Below, piece after piece: positions 1 through 13,545 of a DNA stretch of 64,000 nt (position 1 is its first letter; each line of letters begins with the position of its first letter). The DNA comes from Euprymna scolopes. Lineage: Eukaryota; Mollusca; Cephalopoda; Sepiida; Sepiolidae. The notes beneath the pieces were generated by a model, which saw only the letters and a list, made by a program, of their open reading frames with translations, searched no databases and was not told where the DNA came from. Both the position numbers and the translations under genes were made by a program. The stretch lies in the NCBI GenBank assembly GCA_024364805.1, contig CM044519.1, positions 49,883,805-49,947,804 on the forward strand, read 5' to 3'.

Positions 1-41
1 TAGACACACACAGACACTTTCACTTTTATAGATATATAGAA
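1..41 (+). repeat. end of an interspersed repeat
   Basis: The first bases, ACACACAGACAC...CTTTTATAGATATATAG, match the right end of the repeat at 49799-50216. The rest of this copy lies before the window. Confidence 0.6.
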
Positions 42-443
42 AATGCAAAATATCTTTCCCATTGCTACATACAAGTGGGATTTATAGCTCAATTTTAGAC
101 CGAAGTTACTAAGGCCTAATTTTAAATCTCGCTAGGTCTAGCAACAAAACACAGGTTTGTGAAGGACTATATTTTACACACACTATCATTAAATGGTTTC
201 CACCAATCGTAAAAGCAATACTCTTCTACAGAAGGAATTAAGAACTTTCAGTTATTAGTCTCATAACCAAGAAGGTAAACAAATGAATAATTTAACAAAG
301 TAATTCTGACACTTCTAGTAATAGATTTAATAACTCAGTCATTAGAGAATTCAACACTGATGGTTAGTGTTCGAGTTTTGGATCACGCTATGCTCTTAGC
401 TAGACAAAACAGCTGTTTGTGGATTACCTATATACAAACTTAC

Positions 444-554
444 CTTACTTTTGGCACATGATTGAAGAACTTTGGCAGTAAATGGCACCACATATAACAA
501 TTCTTGGGCCCCTTTATTATAAGCTTCATAAAGTAAGGCTTTCAAATCAATATC
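444..554 (-). CDS. CNOT1: CNOT1 exon 24 of window (MIF4G)
   Basis: Thirty-seven codons: [20 protein letters not shown] and [17 protein letters not shown], matching human [33 protein letters not shown]. Acceptor CATAG. The donor may be AAG/GTAAGT as given, or AA/GTAAGG four bases earlier; the next exon is outside the window. Nothing coding is seen between it and position 1. Confidence 0.96.
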
Positions 555-3500
555 CTATGATGAAAAGGAAAAAAATGAAGTCAAAAGAAAAAGTTACATT
601 AGACAATTTTAAAAAATATACAAAATTAAATAAGTTCTTTAACTAAAAATGGAAATTTCATACAGGTTCCCAGAGTTCAAAAAGAGGCATCTGAAGGTCA
701 GCTTACATCGACTAAGCATTGTGAAACCAAGATGAACATTGCACAAAATTGACTTTCATTAAAAACAAAAACTTTAAAACATGCACAAAAGAACACAAAA
801 CTTTTGAGAAAAAAACAGTTTTGGTATATTCAAAACTGATACAAATAATTATAAAAATTCAAAATAAAATTCCTTCCTCAGTATTCATACTTCATTTCTG
901 CTTTGTAAGATCAGACATGTTTATCTTATAGTAGTTATTTAGCTATTATAGTCAAGTGGCTATTATAGTTAATAGCTACTTGACATCTAAGAACCTTAAG
1001 GTTTTGCATTGATAGATTGTATACATTATGACAAAAGTGTTCAATACAGTAGATAGAGTAGGTATATTTTAACAACCTTACAGTCTTTATAATCTTATAT
1101 ACAAGAAAAATTACTTGGCCTTACAGTACTACATATAGTAAGGTGTATATAGTAATCTATGTTGCTCAATATCATAGAGCAGGTGTTTAAATGCAGAAGA
1201 AATAATAGCTCTTTTGTTATGATGTTATATACTGGTGTTGTTGGGGAGCCATCTATATAATATTTTGATTGTTCTTTCCTTAGTTTATGTTACACTTTGA
1301 AAAAGATCCAATACAATTTTTGAAGGCCAGACTACTTGGAAAAAAAAGAAAAGAAAAAAAAATTCGTGAAATTTGGCTTTAAAAAGATCAATCTGGCAAC
1401 TTTGAGCAAGAACATGAGTGACCTCTTTTACATAGCCTCATTTTTAAATATAACAGTCATTGTTGAAAGTGTGATAAACAAACTAGTAATTTCGATGTGC
1501 AGCGGTTCTTCACTGAACAAAGTCAGCATAACATAAAAGCATAAAAAAGGGAACATTTGAAAAAAAATCAGGAAAAAAAAAAAGAACATTGTCTGCCAAA
1601 GAGGAGCTGGATTGAAGGAGTAAATTAAAGATTTTCTCTTACAATGCGATTTTATTATTTGTATTGAACCATTTAGCTGAATATTACTTTCTCAGTATTT
1701 ATATGCACTTATTAATTTATCTTACTTAGGCCAGGTCTATATTTAAAACACAATGAACACTATTTTCTATAGAAATGTTAATAAACTAATATATGCTGCG
1801 TGTTGTTAGTTTTTCTGCCCAAAAAACTCATTTTATTTTTTACACTATCCAAAAAAAATATCAGCTTTGTTCATTAAATAAATTTCCAATTCCGTGAAAT
1901 TTCCACAAGTCAAAGTAATAATACATTATCATATCTCATAAGTCTAATCTGCTCAAAGCCATAGAAACAATATCTCTAAACACTGCGTTGCCTGGGAAAA
2001 ACAATTTTGTTATATTTTAGACGAGCAGGCCACCCGGCATTGCCTGATCGTAAAATACGCTTAAATATGATATATGGATTAATGCAGATTTTGTATTTAT
2101 TATATTCGAATATAGTAATGATTTTAAAAAATTAATGATTTGTGCGCCACCACCGAGAATCGAAACCAAAATGTTTAGCCTATAATTTACTTTTTCCTTT
2201 GATGTTAATGCCTGAGCTATGAAGATATGTTTGCTGCAAGTCTAAAAATTAAAACATGAACCAATAGCTATTATGTTACACATGCATATTCGTAATGCTG
2301 TCGTTCGACCTTCACCTGGCAAACTTCCATTTCTTTAATTTTCCCGGGCTAAAACCCAAATATAAAGTATGGGTTCTAATACCCTATATATCAAGTTTTA
2401 TGTCTGTAGGCTAAAAACTGACATAGAAGTTTGGTAGGCAAAAGTTTTAAACAAATAATACAAATATATACCCGCACACAAATATAAATAGAAAGAGGTT
2501 TGTGTTTACAATAAACTTTTTATGCAAATATTACGCAAGTCGAAATCATGTAGAATATCTGCATGAATATAATATATAATTACCTGTAATAGTTAACTAA
2601 AGATGAGTGTCCCATTAAAAAAGGGCTTTTAATATATCAATACACAAAAAGAAAAAAAAATTTATAGGAGCATAGATAAGAAAAGCTATATAGCATAGGC
2701 CAAGAGTCAATAGTTATATTCTATTACATTAAATGTAATTCTGTATGCGAGTCTACAAAAGTCAGAAACTACAGAGACATGCTCATTCTTTTTTTTTATA
2801 TTCATTTTCTAATATTTTCATTCATTTTTCACTAGTGTTTCATCCATTTTTCCTTAATTTTTCAATAAAATTTGTCTACATTTTTTTCTTCATTGTCATT
2901 CACTTATTTTCATTTTTTTCAGACTTCATTTATTTCATTTAATTTTTTGATACATATCTTACAATCATTTCTCATTTTTTCATTATTTTATCATTTATAT
3001 TTTCATCCTTATTTTTCATCCATTTTATTTATATTTTGAATCATTTTTCATTAATTTTTTATCCATTTTTCACTCATTTTTTTTATTTTATTAGTTTTTT
3101 TTTATTTTTTAAAAATTAAATGTGTTCATTTTTTTAATTTTTAATTGTTTTTTATTCATTTTTCATACAACTACTTTTATTTTTCATTATTTTATTCTTT
3201 GTTTTCCATCGTTTTTCCTCCATTTTTCAGTCACTTTCTTTCATGTAATTTCATAGTTTTTCTCATTTATTCTCATTTCTTTTCATCCAAATTTTTTTAA
3301 TTCATTATTCATTTATTTTACAGTATTACAACTGCTAAGTATATATATTTGATCTATTTTCTTTCTCAACATCACTTATCTCATTATTATGAAATGAGGG
3401 ATGGGACAAGAAATTAGGAATTGATTTGAAGCTATTTGTTCTACTTTGACTTGTCTGGGATTAAAAATTCTAAGATTACAGTATTACTTTTTGTAAGTGG

Positions 3501-6500
3501 TATCAATTAAATCTTTTTGGACTATTGCCCTTCAATATTATGCATCTAATATGTTGATTTGAAGGGGAGGAAAAATTAGGAATTGCTCATGCACATTGGA
3601 ACTACTCAGCATAGGTAGGAACCAAAAATTGTAAGACTACAGTATTACTTAGGGTAACTGGTATGGATTAACTTTTTTGGACTATTGTCTTTATCAACAT
3701 CAGTTATCTTTATATCATTGTGAAATAGAGAATGATATGCAAAAAATTAGGAATTTCTCGACTTAGCATTGTCCAGGATTAAGGATCAATAATCACTGGA
3801 TTTGAAATTTAAAAAATTCAGAACTGCAAATATGTCCGCATCTTGGATTTGTTTAATCAATTGTATAAATTGACTTTAGATGTTTTTTTTGTTTATTTCT
3901 ACACATTTAGATAAGCACCATTTTTATTATGTTACTTCTAAATATCCTACACTAGAAATTATTTTCAGTAGAGCATATATATACTTTCTCTTTTTATTGT
4001 CACTTTGTATATAACATTAAATGCTTAACTAATCTCCAATTACATAAATTAATAATATTAACACTAACAGCATAATTACTAGAATTCATAAAATTTTAGA
4101 TTGTTTTTTTTAAAAATATTTGTTTATTAAACTAACAAATATTTTTCCAATCTGTTTTTATTTTGCTAAATATATGGTTTAAACCTGATTATATTTTATT
4201 TTCTGTTATTTTTGCTAATAGTTAAATAGTCAATTGTCCTAAAAGAAAACCCAAATAAAAACTTACTATTTGTAAAATCGGCTTGTTTTTTGCTAATGTC
4301 AGCATTCCAAGCCAATGTCCCAAGTTTTTGAGTAGAGATCTGTCCGAGAAATTGGCAACACCTTTATCACTTCGTAGCAATACCTGTAAATAACAGATAC
4401 ACATAAAAATTTACAAGAAATATAGCATTTAGAAAAAAAGAAAGTTGCCTTTTGTTTTTTAATAAAAATCTGATATTTTTAAAATTTTCTAACTTATTTA
4501 ATTCGCAGATTGTACATAATGTAGAAATGCAAGTAGCAATTGACAAAAAAGCTGAAATGAGAGGAGATGAGCCCCCCCCCTCCCCATGTGTAGGTGTATG
4601 TGAAAAGGGCAAAACAAAAACCAACTTTCTTTGGTTCCCCTATACTAAAAAAAAAAAAAAAAAAAAAAATTGTATGATATACATGCCAGTGACAAACCAA
4701 AATTAAAATCTTGCAAAAATTATGCCAATTGATCAAGTACTTTTATTTTTAAATAAGAAAATCAGGTACTTGTACAGTTTAATCAAGACATTAAAAAATT
4801 GAAAATATCAAAAAAGGTTATATTGTATGTATCCGTTTTAGACTGAAGATCTCCAAAAAAGAAATTTCACTTAATTTGATCAAGTAGTTTTTTTTTGTTT
4901 TTTTTTACAGCGGAAAAACACGTTTTTATGAGAGCGCGTTGAAGTCAGCCATTATGGAATTTATTAAACATGCCATGGGGAGATCTTTAATACTAGCTTT
5001 TCTTCCTAAAAATCGAAACTTTTGCTTGATATCATAAATTGTCTTTTTCACTGTAAAACAAAAACTACTTGATAAAATTAAGTGAAATTTTTTTTCGGAG
5101 AACTTCATTCCATAATGGATGCATACAATTTAAACTTTTTTTCGATATTTTCATTTTTTAATGTCTTGATTAAACTGTACAAATGCCGAAAATCAAATTT
5201 TATGAGTAACCGAAGAGTAGTTATCTCGTCCACCATTTAGAAAATTAAAAATAGAAAACAGTGAAAAGGATAATTCAACAATAATTCAAACTTGAAAGAT
5301 TTGCGCTGTAATGTTTACGAATTCCCATTAATCATTTGAAAATGATTTTCTTTATAAGAATAAAACTAATTGATTAATTTATGTAATTTTTGGAATATAT
5401 TTTCATTTTGTCACAGATACACGTATCATTCTTTTTTGTTTTTATTTAAAAAAAAAAAATCAGTTTCGACAAAGTATAAAGCAAAAGAAAGACAGAATGC
5501 ATGATTGAAAGGGTAAAAAAATCATAGTAAACCAGAACGAGTGGAGCATTAATAAAGTGGGCATGGGAAATAGTTTTCATATAAAAATTCAAAGCTGGGT
5601 AGGGATACAATAACGGAAAAATTATTAGAATGTTGTAAATATTTGTGTAAAATGTAAAAAAAACTAATTTAAAATATCTTTTTACCTTGATATTTCTAAA
5701 TGTCTCTTTCAAAACCATCGAATAGAAGTTGTTTATTTGAAGAACATCAACAAAATTGGCATATAAAACATGGAAGTTTGGTTCAATGCTCGCTCTTTTC
5801 ATTACCATATACATAGCAATCCACGGGACATACTCGTCTGTCACATGCTCCTGCAACTCCTCAGCCTGCCAAAAGAAAAAATAAGTAGGCAATTTTTTTT
5901 TCAAAAATAGTGCTTAAAACTAGAAAAGTTATTTCAAACATACACAAGTCTTTTTTTCATAACTGAAATATTGAAGGTACGTCTGGCATTATTATTGAGA
6001 TGTAAACATTTAAAAAACGGTGTCAAGTGAATAGTCTTTGTGAATCATGATCTAATGAAACAATTGGACATGTTAGACATAACAGTGGACTTAAAACTAT
6101 GTAGAATCATTTCTCCTAGCAAACTATGTAGAATCATTTCTCCTAGCAAATTCCCCAGATATCTTAACACTAAGTGAACCTAAAATACACTCTTCCACCC
6201 TCTCTAACCAATTTAGCAGGTCTGGTTATCTCCCACTTTGCTGTAATATGCATGGACTCAGGAGTCTATATTCATAACACCCTTCTCTTGACTAGAGAAT
6301 CCAAACAAAAATCTCTGAACATATATACTACACACTGGATAATGTAGGGAACACTATGGCAGTAGCCCTAGATATATCTAAAGCCTTTCATGGTCTTCGT
6401 GAAAATTAAATTATATGGTATTACTGGACAAATACGCAATATAATCGAATCCTTCATATATAAGAGAAAAATACAGGCTGTTCCTCATGGTCGTAAACCA

Positions 6501-9500
6501 AAACAACATGATATAAATGCGAATATACTACAAGAGTCGATCATTAGACCTTTATTATTCCTCATATAAATGACCTCACTGATGAAATTGTCTCAGATGG
6601 TTGTATTTGCTGATAACACCACGCTCTATAACCGACATGAGAGAAAAACAAATGAACACATATCTAAGGAAATGGTTAACATTTTAGAGGAAAACTTCTA
6701 ATCTTTAGTGGAATAGGGTCAAAAATGAATGGTAACCATGCTGCCTTCTTTTAATAATTATAAGAAATCTTCTCAATCACCGATAGTCATAACTAATGAT
6801 ACACTACCTGCAAGCTCTTCATTCAAACTCCTCACATTCACAAGTAACATGAATTGGAACAATTATATTGAGGGCATTACCAAGGCTGCTGCGCAGAAGA
6901 TGAGCTCTTTACCATACTAGAAAGTTACACCTAAAAGTATTTTGTACGTCTACAAGGCCATCATTCACCCATGCATGGAGCATTGTTGCCACATCAGGGT
7001 TGGTGCATCCACTCCTAGTCTCACTCTTAGACAGGGTTCAGAAAAGAGCCGCTAACTTAATGAGGTTTTTTTTTACTAGTGTTGGGACGATTAATCGAAA
7101 TCAGAAATTGAACAAAATCAAACTTGTGGGTATAGAAAAAAAGTTGTACTTATTTAGCAATGCTAAAAACAATGATTTTATTGTATTTTTTCTTTTGTTT
7201 CAAAACTTAATTTTCCATTGTGGTACTAATAAAATAGTTATTGATTTTAATTCCCAGTAAAACTAAAATCTACAGATCCATAAGTGTATTTTTTAGATTA
7301 CATGCATTTTTATGGTAATTTAAAAATAAAATGAAAAAACTTTAAATATTTAGACATTATAAAAGAATTGGAAATCATCAAAATTAAGAACAGAATCAGT
7401 AATTGTATTGGAATCAGGAAAATATCAAGATTTTCACATCACTATTATTTACATAATCTAAATCTCATAAAATAAAAGAACATCATTCTCTGTTATCAAT
7501 AGCTTTCTTCTTACAAAATCAATATCTAATTTGTCAGTTTTTCTTGTGGATATAAATAAAATTTAATTAGATTTAATTTCTTTAAAAAACTCGGGGGGGG
7601 GGGGGTCAATAATTATTTTTAAATAGTAGTTATCTTGAGGAAAAAGATAACCAACTATTCTCCAAAGTTACTTACCTTTGATTGACAAAAACAAAATTAG
7701 GAGAAAGACATTATAAATTAAGACACTCCCGAGTAACAGCAAACTAGGTACATCAGTATTAAATTAATATTTTACCTTTTGCACCATGTTTGACATGGAC
7801 AGATTGTTGAAAATGAAGAAAACTTTGTCTTGAAAGGCTTCAGGTGGAACGGCAATCTCTTCTTTCTGTTGACCAGCGAGAAGAGTGTCAATATTTGTAG
7901 CATTTGCAATTGAGGGCTAGACAGAAAAAGAAAAAATTTCATCGATTTAGAATTACGCACTAAAACTTTGACATTTTTTTTTTTACTGTATATTAAGATG
8001 GTTGATAAGTATAGCATTTAAAATTACACATGTTAATTTAATAAGAATTTCTTTTTAAAGTGAGAATAGTTATTATCGATTGAAATTTAAAAAAAAAAAA
8101 AAAAAAAACTATTCCAGAATCAAGATGTTTTTATATTAGTTCTTTCTATAAATTAGACCATTTATTGGACAGCAAAATTAACTATTTGTTTGGTTTTCTA
8201 ATTCAATAATTTTTTATTTTTTTATTTTACTGTAACCACACAGTTCTATTTACAAACATTTTTATCTCATAGCCAAAGGCTTAGTAATTTACTCCTGGAG
8301 ATTGCAATTCAATTTTCCTGTTCTGCAAATAAACATTACAATTTTGTAGTTATCTCTAGTCCTTTAATCAATGATTAAAAAAGTATTATCCCCACCTCCG
8401 CAAAGGACAATAACACCAAGCCTCCACTAGCATCGAGATAAAAATAAATGTGTTCATAAGGATTACAGTTTGTAACCTCTGCATGTTGGACATTATGTAA
8501 ACATGCTGTCTAGCACATATTTTGCTAGTGCAATGATAGTCGCTTGGCTAGAGAAAGAAATTGGTGAAAATATCTCTAACCAGCAAGACCACTCAAAAAA
8601 GATGTTCTCTTTCTTTGGAAAATTAATACTTCAGTAAAAGAGAAGTCTCGCTGGGATCGCCTTTGTAAGAAATGCAATATCCAGGGTTATTTGTTGGTAA
8701 ACCACAAGAATGAAGACATGTTATCTACAGTAGATATCTGGAGCAGCAAACCCTGGCCCAATAGTTTTCTGATGACCTTTGCCCTTCATCAATAAGTTGT
8801 AAAACACGAAAACCAGTAGGAATTTATTTATTAGTTTTAAATGCAAGGGGAATTTTTTTTTTTTTTTTTTTTTTTTTCAAATTTGTAATTTATCCAAGTT
8901 CAAATCTATTTTATGGTAAAATATTTACATATGCTCCAGATGTGTGATATCCAGCTTAAAAAAAAAAAAAAAAAAAAAAAAAATTAAATAGAAAAACTTA
9001 ATTTCCATCTGCAATTTTGTAGGACAATTAGCATTACACATTAATGTATATTTTTTTTTTCCTTTGTTTTGAGTTTAATTAATTGTAAATAAAATTAATG
9101 CTACATCAACACAAGAAACACACGTGAAAGCTAATTACTAATTTTATTACTATAGAAATGAGTGAAATTATATACCTTTGGTATGGTCCCAGATTTTGCA
9201 ATTGAATTCGAAGTAACAGGATTGGAAGAAGTTGATGCAGTTGTGGAAGGAATGGATAATGGCTGCATATTCTTTGGTGTATTTGGTGCACTTGTAGGAA
9301 CAGATGTGGGTGCAATATTGCCAACTGTGGGCGTAATACTTCGATTGGCTTGTGAGTGGACAGGTGGTTCTTGTGACTGAGTCCCAAACTCGACATACTG
9401 AAAAGGAAAACAGATTTAAATATCACTTAAAACTCAGAAAAAAAAAAAAAAAAAAAAAATAGGTTTGCTAAAACCTAGCTGATTTTAACTTTGAAAATAT

Positions 9501-12500
9501 TTAATCTTTTGTTAATAAATCAAATCTGAAAATAATTGTCATATTTCAAAGATTTTTTTTTTTTTGCTTAACTTCAATCTAATTAAATGATAAAAAGTGA
9601 ATTTTTTCAAATCTGTAATTTTAGTTTTTATGGGGTTATTTAATATGAAAACCGGCAGATATTGGAAAGCATTTATCAAAAATGAATAACTAGAGAGAAG
9701 GGGGCTCATATCACCCAACCCAGCATGGTATTTGTATATGAGTAAACATAATAGACTGAAAATAATCTATGTGAAATGTAATTTCAAAATAAGCCTCTTA
9801 ACTGGTTGTTATAAACATCTTTATCTGTCCACCATGAGGACATCTACATTAATGCAATGTGCCATATCTGTCAAGAAAATCTTATAACAATTTCTTTCAT
9901 TTTTAATCTCGACTAATATCTTGAGAACATTCCATGAACAATAGTTTAAATCTGCAATCCTAGTTGTACCCCCCCTCATTTTTATACATCTGTTTTGTAT
10001 AACATCAGGCAGAAAGATCAGTCAACCACTTGTTACATTCTTCTACCATAGAAAATTATAAGGAATTTGTTCAATTTATAAAATTCTGTTAAAACAGGAA
10101 TTATTGTAAAAAAAACAAGAAAAAAAAAATTCTTTAATTAAAAAATAAGTTAAGGCATTAAGGAAAGGAATACAGCAGAACTCCGGGATACAGCATTAAA
10201 AGTTAGTAACAAAATACAGTACAGTATATACTACACATGCATATAATCAAATAACATTATAAGACCAGGGGCGAGAAGAACGTATTTTACATCGTAATTT
10301 GAAAAAAAAAAAAAAAGTAGACCAATTTCAAATAAAGACATTCTCTAACACTATGCAAGTTTTTATTTAAAACTAGATCTTCAGAAATCTAGACAGTTTG
10401 TCTCGTAGACGTCTAGATGTCATAAAAGATCTTTCCTCTTTGGATCACTGGAAGATATGATTTTGTTATCTCCACCTTTGTTTTAATGGATGACATTACA
10501 AAGGAATGTTATAGAATGTGGGAGCAGATTTGATAGATTGTAATAGGATTACAATAAAAATGATTTTTGTGACAGGCATCTGATCCTAATTTGATATTAA
10601 CAAGTAAAATAATGCATAAAGACTTGAGAATAGCTAGTGAACCATGAATCAAGGCAATAACATCTTTCAACACAATTCTATATCATGTATAGAGTATGTC
10701 AGCCCAACCATGATCTATTTGCATGACAAGTTATGAACAAGACAAGATAGATTTAGACTTCCTAAAATCTGAAATATGAATATTTATTCTGCATTTCGTT
10801 ATGTAATTAAAATTTTATAAGATAATTTCTAGATGTGCACCATGGTGCTAATGGCATACTAAGAGCCATTGAACAAAGTTGTCAATTACCCCAACATATT
10901 TCTCAATCGTTATGCTACAGATCTATAGAATGATAGCGTGGTGTACTTCAGATTGCAATGACCTCTAAAGGACTACATCTGGTATTTGACACCGACAAAA
11001 CAGAGTTCTGTAGTTTGATAGAAATGTGAACTGAACACGTGGAGGTTAATAACTGCCAACATTAACGAGAATGCCATCAGTTTTGATATTTTGGAAATAT
11101 TATTCTATTTTTTGTCAATCCTGAAAAGTACAGAAGAATCTATATAATAGTACACTAGGGCAATTTCATATGCAAAAATAATTTTTTGCAATTACATCTG
11201 ATGTTGCTGTTGTGTCAAATATGAAACTAAAATGCATTTTCTTAGCCTTCATATTGGCAGATAATCTTGAAGAAAAACCCCTCGATGGGTTGAACACACA
11301 CAAATGGATTCAATGGAAAGAATTTGGGACTTTCCACCATTGTCTAACGGAATCCAAACATATTAGCTGGCCAAGAGGTAATTGGACAAACATGGGTCTA
11401 CTTATCACCTACCCAAGCCTGCATTTGGAGAGAAAACTCCAGCTCCAACTATATAGGCACATCACGTACACTAGACTAGATGCAGAACGTTATTGTCTCA
11501 CGAGAAAAAAGGCTGTCATCATATTTATAAAGGCAGCTAGCATGGAATTTCATGGGGTCAGACCAGTATCATCAATATTAGAGGGATTATTATATGGGTC
11601 ATGTTTATACTCTGACAGGTTGTATTAGAAACTGAATCACAATGGTAAAAAAAAAACAAACTTACTTCAATTAGAAACTGAATTACAATGGTAAAAAAAA
11701 AAAGAAACTTACTTCAATTAGATGCTGAATTACAATGGTACAAAAAAAAGAAACTTACTTCAATTAGATGCTGAATTACAATGGTAAAAAAAAGAAACTT
11801 ACTTCAATTAGATGCTGAATTACAATGGTAAAAAAAAAGAAACTTAATTCAATTAGAAACTGAATTACAATGGTAAAAAAAGAAACTTACTTCAATTAGA
11901 TGCTGAGGGAATTGTAAGAAATGCTGAATTGCAGCAACATGCTGACAATACTGAGGATAATCCTTTAATCTGAAGATTAGAATTAAAATTCACATTAAAA
12001 TTGTTTGATAACATTTATGATACTTGACAAACATGCTGTAAGTAATCATGTTATACAAACGATTTCATAAAAAATATCACCCTGCGATCATTCAACATTT
12101 CATCTTAAAGTGCTGCAATTAGTTCTTCCATACAGGAATAACCAAAGATTCACGCTTTCCTTTAGTTCAGGAGCACAAATTAGAATTACTTTCCATACAT
12201 CAGTTTAAAGGCTTCAAAAACACAAAAAGTTTACAATCATACATATGCAACTAGATGTACGTAATTTATTTGTTGTTTGATTATTAATTTAACAAAATAA
12301 GACTATACACGTCCATCAATACGTGCACATATCAATGCTTGTGTGCCATGGTTTTATACTCCATCTTTTTGTTCGCATTCTGCCCATGTTTTCTTGGCAA
12401 TCGCCATGGGCATAAGCAAGTATACAACAATAAAACAACGTAAACTAACAAAAGTAAAAACAAACTCCGACACCTTGCGTATTGAACTCTGGATGTATGT

Positions 12501-13514
12501 ATGTGCGCGTGTGATACCATTACGGAAAATGCAGAAGGCTATTTCATTCCCAAGAAATGTTGACTTTGACTATGGATAACAAATTATCGCTAAAAAAAAA
12601 TAAATAAAATAAAAATGACAAACCAGCTAAATACATTTAAAATTAATTTTACCAACAAAATTATAAGTTTGTAAGGATTTCAAAATTCACCTAGTTTTGA
12701 ATTTGTCCAAAGCAGCAATTCCAAAATAGTACATCTTGCTACCATGTGGTTTACGAAGAGCTTCCAAAACATATCGAAGAGCAATTCCAAGCGACATGTA
12801 ACTGAAGTGGAAAAATAGGTCATTATCTGTAAATTTCTAATAGTGGTTACATATAAGTAAAAGAGTTTACCAACAAAGTCATGAGAATGATTAAACAAGA
12901 CGATTAAAATAAAAAATTTAGATAAATAAGGCAATGGCCAAATATTTTGATACGTTTAAGTAGATTGATAGAGCAAATCCAAAACTATGAGATATTCAAT
13001 ATAAAATGTATAGCATAAATACATATAAAAAAAATTATTTTATATATTTTTTTAATGAAACTATAATAAATATAAAAATATTATAAAGTAAATAATAATA
13101 TACTCATAAATACATAAAAATATAAATAACCAAAAAGGGGTGGGCATTGGGGGGTAAATAATATAATGAATCCGTCTGAACTTTGTAAAAATACAATAAT
13201 TCTGAAAATAAACACTATTTTCTTTGGTAAAATTAACATCACACAAGAACATTCACAAAAAAAATATATCTGGAGCAAAATCTAGATCCGATATCAAAAA
13301 AAAATTTTTTCTTGTATTTTAAGGGAGATGGTGTTTAACCAACACTGCTGGGAGCCATGAAATAAAATACTGTTTTTTTTTCCATAGTAATCAATGATTC
13401 CTATCTTTAATTATATTAAGACTATTGTAAATTCTTGAAAGCAAACTGAGGCAGTGATTGCAAAAGATTAATTGACTTACAAATGACTATTAAAAGTTCT
13501 TAAAGATTGAAAAA

Positions 13515-13545
<31 letters not shown>

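Larger units (their letters stand above)
555..4266. other. CNOT1 intron after exon 23
   Basis: This 3.7-kb intron holds an interspersed repeat near 2.0-2.5 kb, T-rich low-complexity DNA at 2.8-3.3 kb and a decayed tandem repeat at 3.3-3.8 kb, listed separately. From 555 to 2020 and from 3800 to 4266 I see only AT-rich sequence. Confidence 0.6.

Noticed and set aside
2745-2942. 65-codon Phe/Ile-rich frame
   Set aside because: Product of T-rich low-complexity DNA.
11212-11628. 138-codon plus-strand open frame
   Set aside because: No recognised domain, no splice support and opposite to the host gene; possibly old transposon sequence but nothing specific can be shown.
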